The notes under the pieces are model-generated. The model was not told where the DNA came from, did not search any database, and was given only the letters and a program-made list of their open reading frames with translations. Both the position numbers and the translations under genes were made by a program. DNA of 8,307 nt from Micromonospora parva (lineage in GTDB: Bacteria; Actinomycetota; Actinomycetes; Mycobacteriales; Micromonosporaceae): the NCBI RefSeq assembly GCF_000718515.1, contig NZ_JNZS01000054.1, forward strand, positions 1-8,307, in the 5' to 3' direction. Positions within the stretch are counted from its first letter, which is position 1, and every line of letters starts with the position of its first letter. Below, one piece after another: positions 1 through 6,256 of this stretch.

Positions 1-23
1 GGGTGGGTCAGGCCGGGGTGGGG
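1..23 (+). other. G-rich four-tract motif just beyond the transporter operon
   Basis: Four G tracts (1-3, 5-7, 15-18 and 20-23) separated by short loops fit the general pattern of an intramolecular G-quadruplex on the plus strand. The motif spans the 3' end and stop codon (8-10) of the minus-strand OppF-type gene, so it lies on that gene's non-template strand complement and would not be in its mRNA. In a GC-rich genome such motifs arise by chance, and no function is implied. Confidence 0.35.
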
Positions 24-1042
24 CGTAGTTCGGCGAAGTGGCAGGGGGGGGGGGGCGGGGGGGCCGCCCGGGGGGCCGTTGCCGGGGCTTCCACGGCGCA
101 GATCTCCTGGGCCTTCCAGCAGCGGGTCCGGAAGTGGCATCCGCTCGGCGGGTCGGCCGGGCTGGGCACGTCGCCGACCAGCCGGATCATGGTGCGCTGG
201 TCCCGGGCCTCCGGGTCCGGCACCGGCACGGCAGAGAGCAGAGCCTGGGTGTACGGGTGTGTGGCCCGCTCGTAGATCTCGTCCTCGGTGCCGATCTCGA
301 CGATCCGACCGAGGTACATCACGGCGACGCGGTCGGCGATGTGCCGCACCACTGACAGGTCGTGCGCGATGAAGATGTACGAGAGCCCGAGCTCGCCCTG
401 CAGCTGCTTGAGCAGGTTGATCACCTGCGCCTGGATGGAGACGTCCAGCGCCGACACCGGCTCGTCGCAGACGATCACCTCGGGCTTCAGCGCGAGCGCA
501 CGAGCGATGCCGATGCGCTGACGCTGACCGCCGGAGAACTGGTGCGGGTACCGGTTGATGTGCTCCGGGTTGAGCCCGACCAGGTCCAACAGCTCCTGGA
601 CCCGCTTGGCCTTGCTGCCCTTCGGCGCCGCATCCGGGTGGATCTCGAACGGCTCGCCGATGATGTCGCCGACCGTCATCCGCGGGTTCAGCGAGGTGTA
701 CGGGTCCTGCATGACCATCTGCATGTTGCGGCGCAACCGGCGCAGTTCGCCCCCGGAGGCCTTGAACAGGTCCCTGCCCTCCAGGGTGGCGCGCCCCGAG
801 GTGGGCGTCTCCAGCCGCATCAGCAGCCGGGCGAGGGTGGACTTGCCGCAGCCGGACTCGCCGACCACGCCGAGCGTCTCGCCCCGACGCAGCTCGAAGC
901 TCACCCCGTCAACGGCCTTCACCGCCCCGATCTGCCGCTGGAACAGCACGCCCTGAGTGATCGGGAAGTGCTTCACCAGGTTGTCGACGGAGAGGATGGT
1001 CTCGCCGCGGACCTTGGTGGGGTTAGCGGGCGACGCTGTCAT
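8..1042 (-). CDS. OppF/DppF-type peptide ABC transporter ATP-binding protein
   Basis: Cytoplasmic ATPase subunit, 344 aa, of a peptide importer; it should pair with the OppD-type subunit encoded just upstream to power uptake. Visible motifs are Walker [10 protein letters not shown] (61-69), Q-loop Gln112, signature FSGGQRQR (169-176), Walker B VIVCDEP (189-195) and H-loop His227. The C-terminal oligopeptide/dipeptide extension follows, with cysteines at 302, 308, 315 and 334 in a GC-x5-C-x6-C-x18-C layout. I chose the ATG at 1042 because AGGAGG (1049-1054) sits 6 nt away; a GTG one codon upstream (1045) is too close to that site. The start lies inside the end of the OppD-type gene, implying translational coupling. 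Oddity: six prolines (328-333) are encoded by C runs next to the final Cys. Family is certain; peptide specificity (Opp versus Dpp) is inferred from gene order only. Confidence 0.95.
   Translation of the reverse strand: MTASPANPTKVRGETILSVDNLVKHFPITQGVLFQRQIGAVKAVDGVSFELRRGETLGVVGESGCGKSTLARLLMRLETPTSGRATLEGRDLFKASGGELRRLRRNMQMVMQDPYTSLNPRMTVGDIIGEPFEIHPDAAPKGSKAKRVQELLDLVGLNPEHINRYPHQFSGGQRQRIGIARALALKPEVIVCDEPVSALDVSIQAQVINLLKQLQGELGLSYIFIAHDLSVVRHIADRVAVMYLGRIVEIGTEDEIYERATHPYTQALLSAVPVPDPEARDQRTMIRLVGDVPSPADPPSGCHFRTRCWKAQEICAVEAPATAPRAAPPPPPPCHFAELRPTPA
44..63. repeat. G12-C-G7 homopolymer tract inside the OppF-type gene
   Basis: The plus strand carries twelve consecutive G (44-55), one C (56) and seven G (57-63). 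On the minus strand this encodes the run of six prolines just before the conserved Cys-His-Phe near the C-terminus. The reading frame is intact on both sides of the tract: the expected CHFA ending follows it. Long homopolymers are prone to replication slippage and to sequencing error, and a length change here would alter only about the last 15 residues, including the fourth cysteine. Confidence 0.85.
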
Positions 1043-2054
1043 CACGGACCTCCTGCGCGAAGTGGCAAGCGCTGGTCCGGCCGTCGCCGAGGACCAGGTC
1101 GTGCGGCACCTCGTCCACGCAGACCTGCTGCACGTACGGGCACCGGGGGTGGAACGGGCAGCCGGACGGGATGCGCATCAGGTTCGGCGGCAACCCCTTG
1201 ATCGTCGACAGTTCCTGGCCGCGGACGTCCAGGCGCGGGATCGACTCCAACAACCCCTTGGTGTACGGGTGGGCGGGCGCCTTGTAGAGCGAGCGGACGT
1301 CGGCGTGCTCGACGATCCGGCCGGCGTACATGACCGCGATCCGGTCCGCGACACCGGCGACCACACCCAGGTCATGGGTAATCAGGATCATCGCCATGTT
1401 GAGTTCGCGGCGCAGGTCGGCGAGCAGGTCCATGATCTGGGCCTGCACCGTCACGTCGAGCGCCGTGGTGGGCTCGTCGGCGATCAGCACCTTCGGGTCC
1501 AGCGCCAACGCCATGGCGATCATGACGCGCTGCCGCATACCGCCCGAGAACTGGTGCGGGTAGTCCCCGATCCGCTTGGCGGCACCCGGAATCTTGACCA
1601 GATCCATCAGCTCGATGGCACGACGTCGAGCGTCGGCCCGGGACATGCCGGCGCGCTGACGAAGCGTCTCACCGATCTGCCAACCGACCGGGAAGACCGG
1701 GTTGAGGGCGGAGAGCGCGTCCTGGAAGATCATCGCGATCTCCTTGCCGCGTACCTGCCGGCGCTGCTCCTCGGAGCGGGTGAGCAGGTCCTCGCCCTGG
1801 TAGAGGATCTGGCCGGAGCGGACGAACGCGGGCGGGGTGTCCAGGATGCCCATGATCGCCTGGGCGGTGACCGACTTGCCCGAGCCGGACTCGCCGAGCA
1901 CCGCGAGGGTCTCGCCGGCGTCCAGGTGGTACGACACGCCGTTGATCACCCGGGCGACACCCTCGTTGGTGCGGAACTCGACGTGCAGGTCCCGCAACTC
2001 CAACAGGTGGCCGCCCTCGGGCGTGGCGGAGGCGGGCGTGGGATTGATGGTCAT
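1023..2054 (-). CDS. OppD/DppD-type peptide ABC transporter ATP-binding protein
   Basis: Cytoplasmic ATPase subunit, 343 aa, the usual length for the family. Motifs are Walker A GESGSGKS (54-61), Q-loop Gln111, signature FSGGMRQR (169-176), Walker B VLIADEPT (189-196) and H-loop His227. The C-terminal peptide-transporter extension carries cysteines 299, 305, 312 and 330. Such a four-Cys set has been linked in related DppD proteins to an iron-sulfur cluster; that it binds one here is inference. The ATG at 2054 lies 6 nt after the OppC-type stop, with a weak GGTGA (2061-2065) overlapping that stop codon, so translation probably depends on coupling. The 3' end overlaps the next gene by 20 nt. 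Its role with the OppF-type partner is heterodimeric ATP hydrolysis for peptide import. Confidence 0.95.
   Translation of the reverse strand: MTINPTPASATPEGGHLLELRDLHVEFRTNEGVARVINGVSYHLDAGETLAVLGESGSGKSVTAQAIMGILDTPPAFVRSGQILYQGEDLLTRSEEQRRQVRGKEIAMIFQDALSALNPVFPVGWQIGETLRQRAGMSRADARRRAIELMDLVKIPGAAKRIGDYPHQFSGGMRQRVMIAMALALDPKVLIADEPTTALDVTVQAQIMDLLADLRRELNMAMILITHDLGVVAGVADRIAVMYAGRIVEHADVRSLYKAPAHPYTKGLLESIPRLDVRGQELSTIKGLPPNLMRIPSGCPFHPRCPYVQQVCVDEVPHDLVLGDGRTSACHFAQEVRDDSVAR
1049..1054 (-). promoter_or_regulatory. Ribosome binding site that decides the OppF-type start
   Basis: AGGAGG on the minus strand is a full Shine-Dalgarno match located within the 3' coding end of the OppD-type gene. 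It is 6 nt from the ATG at 1042 but only 3 nt from the GTG at 1045. This favours the ATG as the true start of the downstream ATPase gene. Confidence 0.75.
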
Positions 2055-2060
2055 GAGGGA

Positions 2061-3017
2061 TCACCGCAGCTTCGGATCGAAGGCGTCACGGATCGCGTCG
2101 CCGAGCATGATGAACGCCAGCACTGTCAACGCCAGGAAGGTCGACGGGACGATCAACGGGGTGGCCGCCTCCCGCATGTGGATCCGGCCGGTGTCGATGT
2201 CCTGCCCCCACGAGATGGTGGGCGCCTTGAGGCCGATGCCCAGGAAGGAGAGCGTCGCCTCGGCCGCGATGAACGAGCCGAGCGCGATGGTCAGTACCAC
2301 GATCGCCGGGGCCAGCGAGTTCGGCAGGATGTGTCGCCACATGATCCGGCTGTTGCCGGCGCCGAGCATCCGGGCCGCCGCGACGTAGTCCTGCTCCTTC
2401 GCGGTGATCACCGACGACCGGACCACGCGGGCGGCGGTGGTCCAGCCGAGGAGGGCCAACACGAAGACGACAGCGCCGATGCGCGCCCACTGGCTGTCAC
2501 TGGAGACCCGCTTGAGCAGCACGATCGCGGCCAGCAGCAGCGGGATGCCGAGCACCACGTCGATCACCCGGGAGAGCACCGCGTCGACCCAGCGGCCGAA
2601 GTAGCCGGCCAGCATGCCGACCACCAGCGCGATGATCCCGGTGCCGAGCGCGGCCAGGGCGCCGACCAGCAGCGACGCCCGGGTGCCGTAGACCGCCCGG
2701 GAGTACGTGTCGCAGCCCTGGAAGTCGTACCCGAAGATGGCCCCGCCGGACGGCCCGGCGTGCTGCCGGGAGAGCAGGCAGTCGTTCGGGCTGTTGGCGG
2801 TGAACACGCCGGGGAGCAGCGCCATCAGGGTGAAGATGACCACCAGCGCCAGCGAGATCCAGAAGATCGGGTTGCGGCGCAGGTCGCGCCAGGCGTCCCC
2901 GGCCAGGCTGCGGGGCTTGTTCGCGGCGCCGACCTGGTTGGGGGTTCCCGGCTCACCCGAGGGGCCCCGTCGCGCGGCCTGGTTCTCGGTGGCCGCCACG
3001 GTCTCAAAGTCGCTCAT
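2061..3017 (-). CDS. OppC/DppC-type peptide ABC transporter permease
   Basis: Inner-membrane permease subunit, 318 aa. A polar N-terminal tail of about 50 residues rich in Ala, Gly, Pro and charged residues precedes the first membrane segment (about 52-72). An external loop follows (about 73-110), then the main transmembrane domain with segments near 114-138, 152-168, 180-197, 236-255 and 287-308. The EAA-type loop that contacts the ATPases is visible at about 211-233, ending in HILPN. The external loop has two cysteines (80 and 102), which could pair as a disulfide outside the membrane; that is inference. The ATG at 3017 is preceded by GAGGTG (3023-3028) 5 nt away. The gene starts 18 nt after the OppB-type stop, and its stop lies 6 nt before the OppD-type start. 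Confidence 0.94.
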   Translation of the reverse strand: MSDFETVAATENQAARRGPSGEPGTPNQVGAANKPRSLAGDAWRDLRRNPIFWISLALVVIFTLMALLPGVFTANSPNDCLLSRQHAGPSGGAIFGYDFQGCDTYSRAVYGTRASLLVGALAALGTGIIALVVGMLAGYFGRWVDAVLSRVIDVVLGIPLLLAAIVLLKRVSSDSQWARIGAVVFVLALLGWTTAARVVRSSVITAKEQDYVAAARMLGAGNSRIMWRHILPNSLAPAIVVLTIALGSFIAAEATLSFLGIGLKAPTISWGQDIDTGRIHMREAATPLIVPSTFLALTVLAFIMLGDAIRDAFDPKLR

Positions 3018-3035
3018 GCCGGCACCTCGCTGCGG

Positions 3036-3974
3036 TCACTCATAGCGGATCCTCGGGTCGAGTACGGCGTACAGGACGTCCACCACCAGGTTCGAGACCA
3101 GGTAGACCACGACGAGCACGCTGACGATGCCCACCACCAGGGGGCCGTCCTCGGTGCGGATGCCGCGGAAGAGGTTGAAGCCCACGCCGGGGATGTTGAA
3201 GACGCCCTCGGTGATGATCGCGCCGCTCATCAGGTTGCCCAGTTCCACACCGAGGAAGGTGACCACCGGGATCAGCGAGTTGCGCAGCACGTGGACGATG
3301 ACGATGCGCCGCTTGACCAGGCCCTTGGACCGGGCGGTCCGGACGTAGTCGGCGCGCAGGTTCTCCGCCACCGAGGCCCGGGTGAGTCGCAGGGCGGTGG
3401 CCAGCGACAGGGAGCCGAGCACGATGCCCGGCAGCAGGAGCGCGTAGAACGTCGGGTCGGAGCCGGCGGTGGGTGGGAAGAGTTGCCACTTGACGCCCAG
3501 GAGGTACTGCGCCAGCGGGGCCAGCACGATGGTCGGGATGCCCAGCACCAGCAGGGTCAGCACGAGCGTCGAGTTGTCGAAGATGCTGGCCCGGCGGATG
3601 CCGGCGAGCACACCGGCGGTGACGCCGAAGATGATCGCCACTGCGAGCGCGATGAGCGCGAGCCGCACGGTGACCGGCCAGGCCTGCTGGAGGATGTCGC
3701 CGATGTTCCGACCGGTGAGTGACTCGCCCAGATTGCCCTGGAGCAGGTTCTTCACGTAGTCGAAGTAGCGGTAGAAGAAGCCGCCGACGCCGGTGGCGTC
3801 CAGGTGGTACTTCTCGGTCAGGTACGCCCGTTGCGCCGGCGTCACCGGGCGTTCGCCGGCGAGCGCCTGGATCGGGTCGCCCTGCCCGGCGAATGTCAGC
3901 GCGTAGACGATCAGGGTGGTCCCGAAGAAGGCCAGGACCATCTGCAGTAGGCGCCGCAGGATGTAGCGGAACAT
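3036..3974 (-). CDS. OppB/DppB-type peptide ABC transporter permease
   Basis: Inner-membrane permease subunit, 312 aa, normal for the family. The first membrane segment (about 9-29) is followed by a long external region (about 30-98) typical of OppB/DppB. Further segments lie near 101-125, 135-160, 177-196, 233-254 and 278-302. The EAA-type coupling loop is at about 209-235 (DYVRTARSKG followed by HVLRN), and the family-typical ending LDPRIRYE is present. The likely ribosome binding site is GGAGAG (3985-3990), 10 nt from the ATG, slightly long. It is the first permease gene after the binding-protein gene, separated by a 197-nt gap with a strong stem-loop, so it may be expressed at a lower level than the lipoprotein. 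Confidence 0.94.
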   Translation of the reverse strand: MFRYILRRLLQMVLAFFGTTLIVYALTFAGQGDPIQALAGERPVTPAQRAYLTEKYHLDATGVGGFFYRYFDYVKNLLQGNLGESLTGRNIGDILQQAWPVTVRLALIALAVAIIFGVTAGVLAGIRRASIFDNSTLVLTLLVLGIPTIVLAPLAQYLLGVKWQLFPPTAGSDPTFYALLLPGIVLGSLSLATALRLTRASVAENLRADYVRTARSKGLVKRRIVIVHVLRNSLIPVVTFLGVELGNLMSGAIITEGVFNIPGVGFNLFRGIRTEDGPLVVGIVSVLVVVYLVSNLVVDVLYAVLDPRIRYE

Positions 3975-4125
3975 GCTTAGCAGTCTCTCCGGAAATGTGC
4001 GAAAGGGTCGCAGGACGGCATCTCTGGTCGTACCCGAAATGTCGGAGACGTGCCGTCCGGCCCGGGGGAGCCGGCACCACCGACGCCGGGTCCGCTGCTG
4101 CGGCCCGGCCCCGGTGGCGCGGATT

Positions 4126-4157
4126 GGGCCACCCGGGCTTCGTCGCCCGGGTGGCCC
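4126..4157 (-). terminator. Strong stem-loop between the binding-protein and permease genes
   Basis: A perfect 13-bp inverted repeat (arms 4126-4138 and 4145-4157, almost all G/C) encloses a 6-nt loop and begins 14 nt after the lipoprotein stop codon. On the minus strand no T run follows it, so it is not a textbook intrinsic terminator. In ABC importer operons a hairpin at this place commonly protects the 3' end of the binding-protein message or ends part of the transcripts, giving excess lipoprotein over permease. That role is inferred from position. The rest of the 3975-4171 gap shows no gene. Confidence 0.7.
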
Positions 4158-4171
4158 GCACCATGCTCAGC

Positions 4172-5773
4172 TCAGCTGGCTGCTTCGATCTTGACGAGGT
4201 TGACCCGCTGGAACAGGTCCATCTCGACGTTCTTGACCTTGGACGAGTGGCCGAACACGTTCTCGCCGAAGCGGAGCGGGATCACCGGCATGTCCTTGGC
4301 CAGGATGTCCTCCGCCTGCTGGTACTTGGCGATCGCCTCGTCCTGCGTCTTGGCGGCGGCACCCTCCTTGACCAGCTTGTCGAACTCCGGGTTGCTGTAG
4401 CCGTAGTAGTTCGACGAACCGTTGGTGCTGTACAGCGGGCCGAGGTAGTCCTCCATGGTGGGGTAGTCCATGACCCAACCCATCCGGAACGCACCCACCG
4501 GCGTCTTGTTCTCGACCTTGGTGAGCAGGTCGGCGAACTTCGGCTCGGCCGAACCCACCGCGTCCACGCCCAGGTTGGTCTTGAGCTGGTTGACGGTGGC
4601 GTCGACCCAGTCCTTGTGCCCGCCGTCGCCGTTGTACGAGATGACGATCTTCGACGGACCACCGGCGGCCTGGTAGAGCTTCTTGGCCTCGGTCGGGTTG
4701 AACTCGCCCGACTTACCCGTGGTGTCGTCCCGGTAGCCCGGCAGGACCGGCGAGACGAAGGAGCGCGCCGGCGTCTGCGAGCCCTTGAAGACCGACTTGG
4801 TGATCTCGTCACGGTCGATCGCCATCGAGATGGCCTTGCGGACGTCCGGGTTGCTGTAGTCCTTGTCGAACGTCGGGAACGCCAGGAACTGGAACGACGA
4901 CATCGGGCTGGTCTTGTACCGGTCACCCAGGTCGCTCGGCGCGGTGCTCAGGCTCTCGGTCGGGATCGTGGGCAGCACGTCCAGGTTGTCCGCCAGGACG
5001 TCCGCGTAGGCCGCGGTGAGCTGCTGGTAGATCCGGAACTCGACGTTCTTCACCTTGGGCTTCTCACCCGGGAAGGCGTCGTAGCGCTCGACCTCGATCT
5101 TGCTGTCGTGCTGCCAGGTGCCCTTCATCTTGAAGGGGCCCTGCCCGATCGGCGCCTGCTCGTAGGAGTCCTTGAGCACGCCCGGGGCCGAGAACGCGGC
5201 GTCCGGCATCGGGAAGAACGCGTTGTAGCCCAGCGTGGTCTTGAAGTCGATGTACGGCTCGTTGAGCGTCACGGTGAAGGTGAGGTCGTCGACCTTCTTC
5301 AGCCCGGACATCTCCTTGGCCTTCGGCTCCTTGCCCTGCAGGTCCGCGTAACCAGCGATCTTCTCGAAGAACGGGTTGGTGTCCTGACCGTTGGGGCCGT
5401 ACGCGCCGTAGTTCCAGGCGTTGATGTAGCTCTGGGCGGTGACCTTCTCGCCGTTGTGGAAGGTGTAGCCGTCCTTGAGCTTGATCGTCCAGACCTTGTT
5501 GTCGGTCGAGGTGACCGAGTCGGCCGCGACCTCGTACGGCTTGTTCTGGGCGTCGTAGTCGACGAGCGGGCTGAACAGGCCGGCGATGACCTGCGAACCC
5601 GACGTCTCGGTGGTGTTGGTGGGAACCAGGTGCTTCGGCTCGGCGATCTGGATGCTGACCACCGAACTGTCGCTGCCACCGGATCCACCGTCTCCGCCGC
5701 TGCCGCAGGCCGCGAGGCCCAGCGTCACCGCGAGCGGGAGGGCGGTCCAGGCGGCGAGTCTACGAACTCGCAT
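4172..5773 (-). CDS. Peptide ABC transporter substrate-binding lipoprotein (SBP_bac_5 family, OppA/DppA-like)
   Basis: Extracytoplasmic peptide-binding protein, 533 aa, anchored by lipid. The N-terminus is a lipoprotein signal: positive residues (2-5), hydrophobic core (about 7-20), lipobox LAAC with the lipidated Cys23, then a Gly/Ser linker (24-37). Family landmarks follow: WTIKLKDGYTFHNGEKVTA (95-113), QAPIGQGPFKMKG (207-219), NPDVRKAISMAIDRDEI (308-324), GWVMDYPTMEDYL (432-444) and a C-terminal IPLRFGENVFG (498-508). The start ATG at 5773 follows GAGGAGG at 4 nt. It is the first gene of the importer operon and probably its most strongly expressed one. Substrate is most likely short peptides, judged by family and gene order; related members bind other solutes, so the exact ligand is open. 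Confidence 0.94.
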   Translation of the reverse strand: MRVRRLAAWTALPLAVTLGLAACGSGGDGGSGGSDSSVVSIQIAEPKHLVPTNTTETSGSQVIAGLFSPLVDYDAQNKPYEVAADSVTSTDNKVWTIKLKDGYTFHNGEKVTAQSYINAWNYGAYGPNGQDTNPFFEKIAGYADLQGKEPKAKEMSGLKKVDDLTFTVTLNEPYIDFKTTLGYNAFFPMPDAAFSAPGVLKDSYEQAPIGQGPFKMKGTWQHDSKIEVERYDAFPGEKPKVKNVEFRIYQQLTAAYADVLADNLDVLPTIPTESLSTAPSDLGDRYKTSPMSSFQFLAFPTFDKDYSNPDVRKAISMAIDRDEITKSVFKGSQTPARSFVSPVLPGYRDDTTGKSGEFNPTEAKKLYQAAGGPSKIVISYNGDGGHKDWVDATVNQLKTNLGVDAVGSAEPKFADLLTKVENKTPVGAFRMGWVMDYPTMEDYLGPLYSTNGSSNYYGYSNPEFDKLVKEGAAAKTQDEAIAKYQQAEDILAKDMPVIPLRFGENVFGHSSKVKNVEMDLFQRVNLVKIEAAS

Positions 5774-5777
5774 TGAG

Positions 5778-5792
5778 CCTCCTCATCTCCTC
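5778..5792 (-). promoter_or_regulatory. Double Shine-Dalgarno region of the binding-protein gene
   Basis: Two purine-rich sites lie in tandem on the minus strand: GAGGAG (5787-5792) and GAGGAGG (5778-5784). The second is only 4 nt from the ATG at 5773 and the first is 13 nt away, so neither spacing is ideal, but together they give a purine-rich landing zone. An out-of-frame ATG at 5784-5786 lies between them and would open an 8-codon frame; it abuts its own putative site and is unlikely to be used. Confidence 0.6.
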
Positions 5793-5832
5793 ACGCTGCG
5801 CAGTCAAGCCCGACGCTGGGTTACGCTGCGCA
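5793..5832. repeat. Phased direct repeats in the leader of the binding-protein gene
   Basis: ACGCTGCGCA occurs at 5793-5802 and 5823-5832, and its first six bases also at 5813-5818. Start positions differ by 20 and 10 bp, so the copies would face the same side of the helix. The core TGCGCA is self-complementary. The cluster lies between the candidate promoter (5843-5871) and the start codon, where a repressor could block transcription or where the leader RNA could fold. No regulator can be named. Confidence 0.5.
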
Positions 5833-5842
5833 ACAAGCGGTA

Positions 5843-5871
5843 ACGGTAGGTCGGCGGCGAGCCTTCGGCAA
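5843..5871 (-). promoter_or_regulatory. Candidate promoter for the peptide importer operon
   Basis: On the minus strand, TTGCCG (-35, 5866-5871) and TACCGT (-10, 5843-5848) are separated by 17 bp. This fits the actinobacterial housekeeping pattern TTGNCN / TANNNT. The predicted transcription start is near 5836, giving a leader of about 60 nt. A 9-bp direct repeat GGTAACGGT (plus strand) overlaps the -10 (5839-5847) and recurs 50 bp away (5889-5897), a possible regulator site. Promoter calls by eye in GC-rich DNA are uncertain. Confidence 0.45.
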
Positions 5872-5958
5872 CGACGCGGTTGCGGGTGGGTAACGGTCCG
5901 GGCTCTCCCTCCTTGTCGAAGGCGGGTGAATCTGCTAGCCGAAACCGGGTTTACTGGC

Positions 5959-5975
5959 AATATCCTGCGGATATT
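5959..5975. promoter_or_regulatory. AT-rich palindrome, candidate operator
   Basis: AATATCC-TGC-GGATATT is a perfect 7-bp inverted repeat with a 3-bp spacer, set in one of the few AT-rich patches of the window. It lies about 186 bp upstream of the lipoprotein start and 88 bp upstream of the candidate -35 of its promoter. Its length and symmetry suit a dimeric helix-turn-helix regulator, but no regulator gene is in the window. It has no T tract and follows no gene, so a terminator is unlikely. Confidence 0.45.
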
Positions 5976-6068
5976 CGGGCGGCTGGCGAGCTGATTGGGC
6001 TCGGTTGGGTTGGCTCGACACCTGCTGGGACGAAGGTCCGGTCTCCGTTTCGCCGGCCTGGTCTGTCT

Positions 6069-6088
6069 GGTTCGACAGTGATCGAACC
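6069..6088. promoter_or_regulatory. Palindrome GGTTCGA-N6-TCGAACC, candidate operator copy 1
   Basis: A perfect 7-bp inverted repeat with a 6-bp spacer lies 169 bp before the folD start. A second palindrome of the same design lies at 6150-6167. The half-site order is the reverse of the actinobacterial SOS box, so it is not a LexA site. The left arm overlaps another possible stem (CTGTC 6063-6067 with GACAG 6074-6078), so at RNA level the two would exclude each other. Confidence 0.45.
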
Positions 6089-6096
6089 CACAAATT

Positions 6097-6135
6097 GTGA
6101 CCGAGAGTGACTAGCGACACGTCACACACCGTCAC
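6097..6135. promoter_or_regulatory. Four-part GTGAC/GTCAC dyad, candidate regulator binding site
   Basis: GTGAC occurs at 6097-6101 and 6107-6111, and its inverse GTCAC at 6121-6125 and 6131-6135. Both pairs share one centre of symmetry at 6116, and within each pair the copies are 10 bp apart. This is the arrangement expected for two dimers bound cooperatively on one face of the DNA. The inner part (6107-6120) is GTG-N8-CAC, loosely like a Crp-family site but with imperfect flanks. An 11-bp odd palindrome CACAAATTGTG (6089-6099) touches its left edge. Confidence 0.5.
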
Positions 6136-6149
6136 GCAGACGGTAGTCA

Positions 6150-6167
6150 GTTCGGCTCGGCCCGAAC
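6150..6167. promoter_or_regulatory. Palindrome GTTCGG-N6-CCGAAC, candidate operator copy 2
   Basis: A perfect 6-bp inverted repeat with a 6-bp spacer, matching the design GTTCGR-N6-YCGAAC of the copy at 6069-6088, exactly 80 bp to its right. It lies 89 bp upstream of the folD start. Which of the two divergent genes it might control is unknown. Confidence 0.45.
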
Positions 6168-6220
6168 GTTGGGCAACCAGCACCTGGCAGTGGCGGCGGA
6201 CCGCCCCGAGCTGAGGTCGT

Positions 6221-6250
6221 CTGAACCGCGGGTGCCGGTCGTGAGACGAT
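6221..6250 (+). promoter_or_regulatory. Candidate leaderless promoter of folD
   Basis: CTGAAC (6221-6226) and GACGAT (6245-6250) are spaced by 18 bp, and the -10-like element ends 6 nt before the GTG start at 6257. Transcription would then begin at the first base of the start codon. This fits the absence of a convincing Shine-Dalgarno sequence upstream of folD and the frequency of leaderless mRNAs in actinobacteria. The -10 keeps only A at position 2 and T at position 6. Confidence 0.35.
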
Positions 6251-6256
6251 CTGGTC

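Noticed and set aside
957..3722. A 921-codon open frame on the plus strand, antisense to the importer genes
   Set aside because: It runs opposite OppB-, OppC- and OppD-type genes, which all share one reading frame. Its first codon base is the complement of their third base, which is nearly always G or C, so stop codons cannot arise. The translation is rich in Asp, His, Gln, Arg and Gly without family motifs.
3040..4164. Minus-strand open frame starting in the lipoprotein-permease gap
   Set aside because: It overlaps the OppB-type gene in another frame, its Arg/Pro/Gly-rich product has no motifs, and it starts inside the stem-loop region without a good ribosome binding site.
3719..5776. A 685-codon plus-strand open frame opposite the lipoprotein gene
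   Set aside because: A GC-bias shadow of the lipoprotein and of the OppB-type N-terminus; it has no recognisable domain, and the opposite strand has a full family match with signal peptide and lipobox.
5760..5786. Eight-codon minus-strand frame starting at the ATG at 5784-5786, overlapping the lipoprotein start
   Set aside because: Its only ribosome-binding-like sequence touches the ATG, leaving no spacing; more likely a by-product of the purine-rich leader.
6069..6088. Possible LexA/SOS box or tRNA T-arm because of GTTCGA
   Set aside because: The actinobacterial SOS box has TCGAAC first and GTTCGA second with 4 bases between; here the order is reversed with 6 bases. No acceptor, D or anticodon stems surround it, so it is not a tRNA.
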